Below the pieces are notes generated by a model that made no database searches, was not told the DNA's origin, and saw only the letters and a program-made list of their open reading frames with translations. A stretch of DNA of 64,000 nucleotides from Rhodopirellula halodulae (lineage in GTDB: Bacteria > Planctomycetota > Planctomycetia > Pirellulales > Pirellulaceae). The translations under genes were made by a program, and so were the position numbers. Location: positions 186,001 through 250,000 of the forward strand of contig NZ_JAJKFV010000009.1 of assembly GCF_020966775.1 (NCBI RefSeq). Reading direction: 5' to 3'. Within the stretch, counting starts at the first letter, position 1, and every line of letters begins with the position of its first letter. This document shows positions 1 to 7,983 of the stretch, one piece after another.

Positions 1-2
1 AC

Positions 3-3000
3 CCAGACGGAACGTCGACCAGTATCCGAGTGGATGCGGCATCGGGCGAAATGAAAGAGGTCGACCCGGGAGACAGCGACGCGACTCGAGAAGCCGTTTT
101 GAAAGGCGGACGCACACCGCGATCTGGACGAGCATCGGATGCGGATACCGAGATCACCTTCATCAACCACGCGGACCAAACACTGAAACTGTTTTGGGTC
201 GACAGCACGGGCAAACGCGTTGGGTATGGTGCGGTTAAAGCCGGCGAAACGTTGATTCGCACAACCTACGCAGGACACGTTTGGGAACTGATCGGCGACG
301 GCGAGACGAAGTTTGGTTACTTCGTTGCGGAAGTCGAACCAACACGAGTGGTGATTGAAGAGCCAGCGAAGTTTGTTCAACCAGAACGCGGCGCGTCTCC
401 TCGACGTCGTGGAGGTTCGCGACGCCCCGGGAATCAGAATTGGAACGAAGGCGTCAACACTCCGGCGGAGTTCCCCATCGCAATTCGTTTGAAGGATGGA
501 AAGCTGCAGCGTCGCAACACCGAGGGTGAAGACACCGAATGGCAGACGTTGATCGAAGAGTCGACTCTGGCCGAAAGGTTTGCCGACAAAGTTCGTGACG
601 AAGCGAAGTCGATCGAATTGCAGTCGCCTCAGTGGTCACCCGATGGAACGGTCGTGATGGTGCGCGCCGTCATTCCGTACGAGACTCAGCAGGTGCACTT
701 GGTCGAATCGTCACCGAAAGAAGGCGGGCGAGCAAAACTCAGTTCACGACCTTATCTGCTACCCGGCGATCCGGTGGATCAGGTTCAACATTTGGCGTTC
801 AACGTGGAGACTGGCGAAGAGGTTGCGTTGGACTTGCCGTGGTTGTCTCAGCGATTTTGGAGGTTTCGTTGGGCGGGGCCGCATCGCGGATTGTTGGCGG
901 CGACGCAGCGCGGGCATCAACAGTTTCGACTGTTCCTCGTCGACGCGTTGGCAGGAGAAGTCGATACCGTCATCAACGAAGAATCGGACACGTTCATTTG
1001 GACGACTCACAAAACGGACTTGCCCCGTTGGACGTATCTGGAAAGCAGCGATGAAGTCATCTGGGTCAGCGAAAAGGACGGTTATCAACATCTTTATCTC
1101 GTCGATCTGAAAAAGGATCCGGCGGATGAAAACGCGATTCGACCGATCACCGCAGGAGAGTTCGTCGTTCGTGGAATCGATCACATCGACGAAGAAAACC
1201 GAGTGATCGATTTGGTGGTCAGCGGCGTTTATCCCAATCAAGACCCGTATCTGAAACACTACGCTCGCGTCGATTTCAGTGGCGACAACTTCACGTTGCT
1301 CACCGAAGCCGACGGCAATCACTCCGCAGTTTTCTCGCCGGAACGCGATCGTTTGGTGGTGACTCATTCACGAGTCGATTCTTTGCCGGTGCATGAACTT
1401 CGTTCGGCGGATGGCAAGCTGATCCAAACACTCGCGACGGCATCCGTTTCGCCTGAGGGAGCAGAACTGAATCTGCCAACCGTTTTCTCTGCCAAGGGAC
1501 GCGATGGAGAAACGGATATCTGGGGATTGGCGTGTTTTCCTGAGGACTACGATCCGAGCACGGACAAAAAATATCCCGTGGTCGAGTACATCTACGCGGG
1601 GCCGCATGATTCGCACGTTCCCAAATCATTTCGTTCGGCAGCTTGGCACCGTGATTACTTAAAAGCCGGTTTCATCGTGGTGCAGATCGATGGCATGGGA
1701 ACCGCCAACCGATCCAAAGCATTTCACGACGTTTGTTGGCACAACTTGAAGGACGCGGGATTCCCCGATCGCATTGCTTGGATGAAAGCACTGGCGAAAG
1801 AGCATCCCGCGATGGATTTGGAACGAGTCGGAATCTTTGGCACGTCCGCCGGCGGTCAAAACACGGGATCGGCGTTGTTGTTCCATGGCGACTTCTACGA
1901 TGCCGGTGTCGCTGCGTGCGGTTGTCACGACAATCGGATGGACAAAGCGTCTTGGAACGAACAATGGATGGGTTATCCCGTCGAAGATCACTATTCCGCC
2001 AGTAGCAACATCGACAACGCTGGCAATTTGAAAGGCGACTTGTTCCTCATCGTTGGCGAGATGGACACCAACGTTCCACCCGAGTCCACGCTCCGTTTCG
2101 CGGACGCGTTGATCAAGGCGAACAAGGACTTTGACTTGTTGGTCATGCCTGGCGTTGGACACAGCGACGGTGGTGCCTATGGCAAACGACGAACGTTGGA
2201 CTTCTTCATCGAAAAACTGCGACCGGGGAGTGCGTTTGACGGCGACGATGGACCGGAATCTTCCAATGCCGACTCATCGGTGGCGAAAAAGCTGATCGAC
2301 TGGGAACAGTTGCAACCACAGACCGCTTGGATGGAGATTCAAAACCATTTCCAAACGGACTTGGCGACGTTGAAGCGGCGCTTACCGATCCGCATTTCGC
2401 AGGAACGTTTCGAACAGACGACCGCGTTTTTGCAATCGTGGGATCGTGAGTTGCTATCGGCGATGAAGATCGAAGACGAGCAGAAACTCAGCGACGCTGA
2501 CATGGAGATTGCCAAAGCGATCGCCGCCGATGTGGAAAAAGAATTGTTGGCGATTCGGTCGGACAAGTTGTCTGCGAAACGAATCAGCGAACTCGCGCCG
2601 TTCGCCGGTCAATTGATCGATTTGACCAACCTTTCGCACCGCGTGAAAACGTTGAACGGGCAAGCCATGGCTGCGGTGGTGGAAAACATGACGGAAACGA
2701 TTGCGTTGAGTTTGGAAGGCAACGAGCCAAAGTCCATCGCGGTCAGCCAACCAGTGCTGGATGCCGCCAACGATTTGTTGGAATCGTACCGGTCATGGAA
2801 AACGTTCTACGAAGGCTACCATCCGGACTTCAACTGGTGGGTGTTGGATCTGGCCAACGAAACGGACGAAAAACTGGAGCAGTGGACCAAGACGCTGGTG
2901 TTGGACGAAGACCTGACCGACCAACATGCTGAGACGGCGGCAAGCGGCAACGTTCCATTGCCAAGCGGCCCGAAGACGTTCGTGTTCGGTGACGCTTATC

Positions 3001-4298
3001 CACCCATCCGAGATTGGATGGAGCGAGAAACGACATTCATGCCAGCCGTGACGCGCCGCTTTTTTCGCCGTGGTGAGAATCGTGATCGCAGCGAACAATC
3101 ACTTGCTCGATGGACCAAGGAACTCGAAGAACTTTCGTGGAATGGCACGTCGTTCGATGATTGGTCCATTCAAGATCAGATCGATTGGCATCTGTTGAAT
3201 GCGGAAGTCGCCACGCAGTGGGGACGGAAACGTATTCAAGAGACCGGTGAAAAATTGCCGCCCGCAACCTCGTCCGTGGAAAAGGACTTGTCCGGCACTC
3301 CGGTCGGTCGCGAACGGATTGAATTGGAGCTGCGGCGTCAATTCATCGATCATTCGCCAGAAGAACTGATCGAGTTGGCGGAACGCGAATACGCGATTGT
3401 TCGAGCCGAGATGGTTCGAGTTGCCCAGGACATGGGGCTCGGCGACGATTGGAAAGCCGCCGTGGAGCGGATGAAGAACCAACACGTGCCGCCCGGTCAG
3501 CAGCCGGTGCTGATTGGTAAGATGGCGCGAGAATCAGTCGACTGGCTGCAGAAACGCGACTGGATCACCGTCCCCTCGTTCGCTGATTATTGCTGGCGGA
3601 TGATCATGATGACGCCGGAACGTCAGAAAGTGAATCCGTTCTTCACCGGCGGCGAAGTGATCAGCGTTTCGTTTCCGACGTCGGAGATGTCACCCAGCGA
3701 CAAGCGTCAGAGTCTGCGTGGAAACAATGTTGGCTACGCAAGAGCGACCGTGCATCACGAGTTGATCCCAGGTCACCATTTGCAGATGTTCATGAATGAT
3801 CGCTACCAATCGCATCGCAATCGAATGCGAACGCCGTTCTGGCTGGAGGGTTTGGCGGTGTATTGGGAACTAAAACTGTATGACGACGGATTCGCACGAA
3901 CGCCGGAGGAACGCATGGGAATGCTTGTGTGGCGGGCTCACCGCTGTGCACGGATCATCTTCTCATTGAATTTCCACCTGGGGCGTTTTTCGCCCGACCA
4001 ATGTGTTGACTTCTTGGTGGACAACGTCGGGTTCGAGCGACGCAACGCGACCGCAGAGGTTCGGCGTAGCATTGGAACAAGCTATCCTCCGCTTTACCAA
4101 GCCGCCTACATGCTGGGCGCGTTGCAGATTCGTCAGTTGCACCGCGAAATCGTTTTGTCGGGCAAGATGGAAGAACGAGAATTCCATGACGCGATCATGA
4201 AAGCGGGCGTGTTGCCGATCGCGATGTTGAAGCAAGTGTTGTTAGACGAGCCGCTACAAAAAGAGGCGCCGCCAATGTGGCGTTTCCAAAACGATTGA
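3..4298 (+). CDS. VHL-beta / S9 dipeptidyl-peptidase IV / DUF885 fusion peptidase (5' end outside window)
   Basis: The frame is open from base 3, so the true start probably lies upstream; residues here are counted from the GTG at base 30. Three parts are visible. Residues about 43-100 resemble the beta domain of the von Hippel-Lindau protein (FINHADQTLKLFWVDSTGKR, then TYAGHVWELIG). Residues about 200-740 are a DPP-IV-type beta propeller followed by an S9 alpha/beta hydrolase with Ser606 in GTSAGG (the family usually has GxSYGG), Asp679 in GEMDTN and His711 in GVGHSDG. Residues about 770-1420 match DUF885, with a zinc-type HELIPGHH motif at 1243-1250. The chain would cut dipeptides from peptides and carry a second, metal-dependent hydrolase. 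No export signal can be judged because the N-terminus is missing. The next gene is convergent. Family assignments are firm; the combined role is inferred. Confidence 0.9.
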   Translation, partial: PDGTSTSIRVDAASGEMKEVDPGDSDATREAVLKGGRTPRSGRASDADTEITFINHADQTLKLFWVDSTGKRVGYGAVKAGETLIRTTYAGHVWELIGDGETKFGYFVAEVEPTRVVIEEPAKFVQPERGASPRRRGGSRRPGNQNWNEGVNTPAEFPIAIRLKDGKLQRRNTEGEDTEWQTLIEESTLAERFADKVRDEAKSIELQSPQWSPDGTVVMVRAVIPYETQQVHLVESSPKEGGRAKLSSRPYLLPGDPVDQVQHLAFNVETGEEVALDLPWLSQRFWRFRWAGPHRGLLAATQRGHQQFRLFLVDALAGEVDTVINEESDTFIWTTHKTDLPRWTYLESSDEVIWVSEKDGYQHLYLVDLKKDPADENAIRPITAGEFVVRGIDHIDEENRVIDLVVSGVYPNQDPYLKHYARVDFSGDNFTLLTEADGNHSAVFSPERDRLVVTHSRVDSLPVHELRSADGKLIQTLATASVSPEGAELNLPTVFSAKGRDGETDIWGLACFPEDYDPSTDKKYPVVEYIYAGPHDSHVPKSFRSAAWHRDYLKAGFIVVQIDGMGTANRSKAFHDVCWHNLKDAGFPDRIAWMKALAKEHPAMDLERVGIFGTSAGGQNTGSALLFHGDFYDAGVAACGCHDNRMDKASWNEQWMGYPVEDHYSASSNIDNAGNLKGDLFLIVGEMDTNVPPESTLRFADALIKANKDFDLLVMPGVGHSDGGAYGKRRTLDFFIEKLRPGSAFDGDDGPESSNADSSVAKKLIDWEQLQPQTAWMEIQNHFQTDLATLKRRLPIRISQERFEQTTAFLQSWDRELLSAMKIEDEQKLSDADMEIAKAIAADVEKELLAIRSDKLSAKRISELAPFAGQLIDLTNLSHRVKTLNGQAMAAVVENMTETIALSLEGNEPKSIAVSQPVLDAANDLLESYRSWKTFYEGYHPDFNWWVLDLANETDEKLEQWTKTLVLDEDLTDQHAETAASGNVPLPSGPKTFVFGDAYPPIRDWMERETTFMPAVTRRFFRRGENRDRSEQSLARWTKELEELSWNGTSFDDWSIQDQIDWHLLNAEVATQWGRKRIQETGEKLPPATSSVEKDLSGTPVGRERIELELRRQFIDHSPEELIELAEREYAIVRAEMVRVAQDMGLGDDWKAAVERMKNQHVPPGQQPVLIGKMARESVDWLQKRDWITVPSFADYCWRMIMMTPERQKVNPFFTGGEVISVSFPTSEMSPSDKRQSLRGNNVGYARATVHHELIPGHHLQMFMNDRYQSHRNRMRTPFWLEGLAVYWELKLYDDGFARTPEERMGMLVWRAHRCARIIFSLNFHLGRFSPDQCVDFLVDNVGFERRNATAEVRRSIGTSYPPLYQAAYMLGALQIRQLHREIVLSGKMEEREFHDAIMKAGVLPIAMLKQVLLDEPLQKEAPPMWRFQND

Positions 4299-4311
4299 CC
4301 CGCTGTCGTAG

Positions 4312-4330
4312 CACAGGCTGCCAGCCTGTG
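4312..4330. repeat. 19-base perfect palindrome (REP-like)
   Basis: CACAGGCTG and CAGCCTGTG form nine-base arms around a single C, just after the stop of the peptidase gene. It may be an extragenic palindrome or part of its transcript end; there is no T-run. Confidence 0.5.
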
Positions 4331-4409
4331 ACGTCAGCCAGTGATCTCTCAAAGATACGTGCAGTCACTGCCGGCGTTCGTTGCAGGAATGGCCGCAAGC
4401 AAATGCAAA

Positions 4410-4455
4410 AAGACTCATGGGCTTGCAATCGATTGAAAGCAAACCCACGAGTCTT
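4410..4455 (-). terminator. Rho-independent terminator of the lipoprotein gene
   Basis: AAGACTC at 4410-4416 pairs with GAGTCTT at 4449-4455, and the stem continues inward through TGGG/CCCA and TTGC/GCAA with single mismatches. Read on the minus strand the stem is followed by TTTTTGC. It lies about 60 bases beyond the stop of the minus-strand lipoprotein gene, between two convergent genes, and could slow transcription from both sides. Confidence 0.6.
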
Positions 4456-4516
4456 CGTATGATGTTCGGTTCCCGTGACATTTCGGTCATGAGAACCGTG
4501 ATTGCTGATGGAAGTC

Positions 4517-5113
4517 TCAGTCGACCAGTTGTGCACCGGGCGGCAATGGGTCGGCGTGAATGATTTCGTCGCCGTGGATGTCATATCGATTCGACATGAC
4601 TCGTGGGCCGAACGAATCGCCTTGCATCACGCCGTGATCGGAGTAACTACCGGGGACGATGGTTTCGCCGTAGCCGATGGTGCCGCTGCCCAAGTACGGG
4701 TCGACGGTGCCTTCGTAGTAGCCGGATGAACTCGACATATATTCGCCACCGCAACCATCACCCACGTACGGTTGCACGGGTGGGCACGTGGTGCAGGTTC
4801 CGGCAGACGCTTGCGGTGCTGCATAAGGAACGTAAGCAGGTGCCGGCGTGTAAACCGGTTGTTGTGGGACCACGGGCGGTGGCACAACGGCTTGGCCGCG
4901 GTTGAACAAACCGCAGGAGCCCGTGTTGCACCCGCCGGCCGAAGGTGGCGGTGGAGGAGCAAAGGGATTCACGGCGCGCCCAATCGCGCCAACTCGATTG
5001 CAAAGACCGCAGTTGGCACCGCGGCCGAAAAAGAAGTTTCGCATTCCCGAGCAGCCGGTCGAGGTAACCGAGACCGTCACGAGCGTCAGGAGCGTTAGAG
5101 TTCGGATTGTCAT
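4517..5113 (-). CDS. Proline/glycine/cysteine-rich predicted lipoprotein
   Basis: No family is recognised. The chosen ATG gives a typical lipoprotein signal (MTIRTLTLLTLVTVSVTSTGC), with the lipidated Cys at about residue 21, and has AAGGAAA about 8 bases upstream; a longer frame to 5206 has no signal at its start. The mature chain is low complexity: a polyproline stretch near residue 48, several Pro/Val/Ala-rich repeats such as PPPVVPQQP, and scattered Cys pairs (CTTCPP, CGLCNR). The C-terminal third is Gly/Ser/Tyr-rich. It is probably attached to a membrane facing the cell exterior or periplasm. Similar proline-rich secreted proteins are common in planctomycetes, and function is unknown. 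Confidence 0.65.
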   Translation of the reverse strand: MTIRTLTLLTLVTVSVTSTGCSGMRNFFFGRGANCGLCNRVGAIGRAVNPFAPPPPPSAGGCNTGSCGLFNRGQAVVPPPVVPQQPVYTPAPAYVPYAAPQASAGTCTTCPPVQPYVGDGCGGEYMSSSSGYYEGTVDPYLGSGTIGYGETIVPGSYSDHGVMQGDSFGPRVMSNRYDIHGDEIIHADPLPPGAQLVD

Positions 5114-5355
5114 CAGAGTTTCCTTGACTGGCAAAGCAGGCGGATCGGGCAAGGTGGTCCTAACGGACAAACCGAGCCTAAACGTTGGCCTTGGCATCAA
5201 GACCACTCAAAAGTAGGACGCTCTGCGCGTTGTGCAAATGCAACGTGCAGATTTTGGGCAACAATTTGTTGACAAAACGCCACATTCCCCGCCTGCAACG
5301 GCCCGTGGTAGCTTGGACGCCCCGCACGATTCATACGACCCGTTTGATTGTTCGC

Positions 5356-6774
5356 ATGATGCCGCTCCCCACCAAACTCGAATCTTCCACGCTCATGACC
5401 GTGACCTCACCAGGCCGATCATCGGGCAGCTTTTTACAACGCCACTCGGGACGTGTCGTGGATCCACCACGTGCCACTTGGTTGCAGCGTGGACCGGTGG
5501 TCACCTGGGCAATTGTCGGACTGTGTTGTTTGGTGGCTGCGACCAACGGCGCTTTGGGTGATCGCAATGCCAGAGCCGCAGAACCTTTCCGGTTGATGGC
5601 GGAAGCGGAGTCATCGCAGCCCTTGTCGCTTGCGGATGCCAGTCAGTGGACTTCCACCGGCACCATCGCCGCGAAAAAGTTGGTGGAGCAGAATGCAGAC
5701 GAAGAGTTGGAGCCGCTTGCAATTCCCGCTTTGACGCTGCAACACAACCAAGTTCAGTCCGTTGCCATTTCAACTTCGGTGCACGCGACGCAGTTTCCCT
5801 CTGCGTCGCAGATGCCAACAGCATCTTTGTCTACCAGCGACTTGTCACCGAATGCAATTTGTTTGCCGACGCCCTCTTCGCTGCGAGAGTCTTTGTCGAG
5901 CGATCGGTATTGGTTGATCAGCACGCGACACATCACCAGTACCGCGTGTCGAGCCAATTTGATCAATCCGTCGCTGCACATTTCGCGACTGAACCGTTGT
6001 GGGCGAACCACGCCATCCAGTTTGGAAGAGTATCTGGCGACGTTCGATCCGTCTCGGCCGCGAGTCATCTACGTGCACGGGAACCGACGCTCCGCTCCGT
6101 TGGCCATCGAACGCGGGTTGAACGTCGCTCGTGAATTGCAATGCAATCGGTTGGATTCGACCCCGATGGATTTTGTCATTTGGAGTTGGCAGAGTGATCG
6201 CGAAACCTTCGCGGTGGCGGACGCGCGGATCAAGGCGGAACGCACCGACGCGCAAGGTTTGTATCTCGCATGGTTGTTGCATCATCACGTGGCGGCGGGG
6301 CAACCCACGGCATTGATCGGATTCAGCTTCGGTGGTCGGATCGTCACGGGAAGTTTGCATGCTTTGGCGGGCGGCGTTTTGGGCCGGCGGCAATTGCCCA
6401 ACGAGCCCGTCATCGCGGCCAACATCGACGTGGGTTTGTTGGCTCCTGCGGTTCAAAGTGATTGGCTGACGTCGCGCGGTTATCACCGCATGGCGACACA
6501 GAACATGAATCGTCTGGTGCTGCTGTACAACCAACGCGATGCGATCCTGAAAAATTACTGGCTCATTTCACGAATTCGTGGTGTGCGAGCGTTGGGATAC
6601 ACCGGCCCAACACGTTTCGCGGCACGTTATGACGGCACGGTGTTGCCCGTTCGTTCGCACGATTGTTCTCCCACGGTTGGCAAGGCTCATTCGGAAGAGG
6701 AATACTACAAGCGTTCTTGCTACGCCGGTCGCGAAATGGCGTCGCTGCTGCAAACCTGTTTTCAAGTGGACTGA
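5356..6774 (+). CDS. Alpha/beta hydrolase family protein with N-terminal membrane anchor
   Basis: The C-terminal two thirds look like a serine alpha/beta hydrolase: an oxyanion-type strand (RVIYVHGN), a WSWQSDRE stretch, the nucleophile elbow GFSFGG with Ser324 counted from this start, and a late His in VRSHDCSP. The layout resembles the DUF900-type hydrolases of planctomycetes. One hydrophobic segment near residues 50-70 (VVTWAIVGLCCLVAATNG) may anchor or export the protein. The start is uncertain: ATG at 5356, 5359 and 5395 are all possible and none has a clear ribosome binding site. The 100 or more residues between the hydrophobic segment and the hydrolase fold are Ser/Thr/Leu-rich and look unstructured. 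Substrate unknown. Confidence 0.75.
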   Translation: MMPLPTKLESSTLMTVTSPGRSSGSFLQRHSGRVVDPPRATWLQRGPVVTWAIVGLCCLVAATNGALGDRNARAAEPFRLMAEAESSQPLSLADASQWTSTGTIAAKKLVEQNADEELEPLAIPALTLQHNQVQSVAISTSVHATQFPSASQMPTASLSTSDLSPNAICLPTPSSLRESLSSDRYWLISTRHITSTACRANLINPSLHISRLNRCGRTTPSSLEEYLATFDPSRPRVIYVHGNRRSAPLAIERGLNVARELQCNRLDSTPMDFVIWSWQSDRETFAVADARIKAERTDAQGLYLAWLLHHHVAAGQPTALIGFSFGGRIVTGSLHALAGGVLGRRQLPNEPVIAANIDVGLLAPAVQSDWLTSRGYHRMATQNMNRLVLLYNQRDAILKNYWLISRIRGVRALGYTGPTRFAARYDGTVLPVRSHDCSPTVGKAHSEEEYYKRSCYAGREMASLLQTCFQVD

Positions 6775-6803
6775 GCTCGGGATCACACTTCACGCTCTCG
6801 AAC

Positions 6804-6824
6804 GTAGGTCCGGTTCCACCGGAC
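6804..6824 (+). repeat. REP element, family GTAGGTCCGGTTCCACCGGA
   Basis: A 21-base element with a dyad core (GTCCGGT/ACCGGAC). The same element occurs at 6957-6977 and seven times between 52941 and 53500. Confidence 0.85.
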
Positions 6825-6956
6825 TGAGCTGCTCCGCATTACGCTGTCGCATACGTTCGGTGGCATGGGACGAATGAGGCTGAGTTGTGCGGGCGGATGT
6901 CGGCCAAGAGTGGCCAACCTACGACTGAGCGCGGTGTCACCGTTCAGCTCCCGAAC

Positions 6957-6977
6957 GTAGGTCCGGTTCCACCGGAC
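6957..6977 (+). repeat. REP element, second copy
   Basis: Identical in sequence and orientation to the copy at 6804-6824, and preceded by the same CGAAC. Confidence 0.85.
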
Positions 6978-7155
6978 GAAAACTCTCAGCAACCGTCACA
7001 GGTTCTCTGGCCCGTGAAGTCTGCCTGTTGCGTGCGATGCGTGAAACGAAGTTCGCATTGGTCCGAAGCGATCGATTGCGACGATTCCAAGCCTGTCGCA
7101 ACGGATTCGCGACGTATCCCCGTTCGGTTTCGCAGGAAGCATTGCCGGTAGCCCA

Positions 7156-7815
7156 ATGAAAGCCATTTCGTTTCGATCGCTCGTCCCTGGATTGTTGGTT
7201 GCTTGCATGGCAAACGGGGCGGCGTCCCTGTGCCAAGCGGATTGGCCGTTTCCGTTGCTTCGTCCCGATGGGGCTCAGCGAATCGACGTCATCGGACCAA
7301 TCGGCAATCGGTTGCCTGAATCCTATCGTCGGCAATACAACCGCCCCACGTATCTGGGCGGCAAAACCGCAGCGATCATCGCTCCGTCCAGCCAAGAAGC
7401 CATGGCGTGGCGGCGTGCCGAAGCGTTGGGACTTTACGACAACAACGGCGTGAAGGGATTGATGCACGGCAAGCACTGCCCGCCTCAACGCGTCGAGCAG
7501 CACTACTTCTATCCCAAGCCATGGGAAGTGTTGACCGTTGGCCCGCGGCAATCCAAGTCGGCAGTCACGGACGAGACCATGGGCGGGTACGAAGAACCGG
7601 TGATGCTCGACGAAAACGCTTTGTTGAACGAAGAAGCGGAGTTGGTCGAAGAAGCGGAAACGATTCGTGCCCCCAGTCCCAATGAACTGGAATCCGTTCT
7701 GCCCGAACCGGGGGCCCAGGACGACGTGTTGGATCTGAATGACCAGTCGTCGATCCGAAATCCGATTGCTGATCCGGTTTTTGTCGCACCCGTCAGTGGA
7801 CTTCTGAAGCGTTGA
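7156..7815 (+). CDS. Secreted hypothetical protein
   Basis: A 219-residue protein that starts with a likely Sec signal (MKAISFRSLVPGLLVACMAN, then GAASLCQA). The mature part has a short conserved-looking block (WPFPLLRPDGAQRIDVIGP, then LPESYRRQYNRPTYLGGKTA), a central HYFYPKPWEVLTVGPRQS stretch, and an acidic C-terminus rich in Glu, Leu and Ala from about residue 140. No domain is recognised. The start at 7156 places the signal at the N-terminus, but no strong ribosome binding site precedes it. Likely periplasmic; function unknown. Confidence 0.65.
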   Translation: MKAISFRSLVPGLLVACMANGAASLCQADWPFPLLRPDGAQRIDVIGPIGNRLPESYRRQYNRPTYLGGKTAAIIAPSSQEAMAWRRAEALGLYDNNGVKGLMHGKHCPPQRVEQHYFYPKPWEVLTVGPRQSKSAVTDETMGGYEEPVMLDENALLNEEAELVEEAETIRAPSPNELESVLPEPGAQDDVLDLNDQSSIRNPIADPVFVAPVSGLLKR

Positions 7816-7900
7816 GTCGGTGAAACGTCGAATTTTTGTGGCAAATTCGCGACCCACCGTTCCTTGACCTAACCAAGGTGCTCCATTAATCTAGGCTTAC

Positions 7901-7917
7901 GCGGGGATCAGCCCCGC
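7901..7917. other. Short GC-rich hairpin
   Basis: GCGGGG and CCCCGC flank a five-base loop about 85 bases after the preceding stop codon. No T-run follows, so it is not called a terminator. Confidence 0.35.
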
Positions 7918-7983
7918 TCCCGCCTGCCACCCTCCCCAACGGCTACCGAATCGATTCATCCCCGGGATTGATTCGGATCGGCG

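Larger units (their letters stand above)
6775..7155. other. Intergenic region with two REP copies and a hairpin
   Basis: There is no convincing gene in this 381-base gap. It holds two direct copies of the GTAGGTCCGGTTCCACCGGA repeat and, between them, a small hairpin (GGCCA, loop AGAG, TGGCC at 6902-6915). The last 150 bases before 7156 look like ordinary upstream sequence. Confidence 0.6.
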
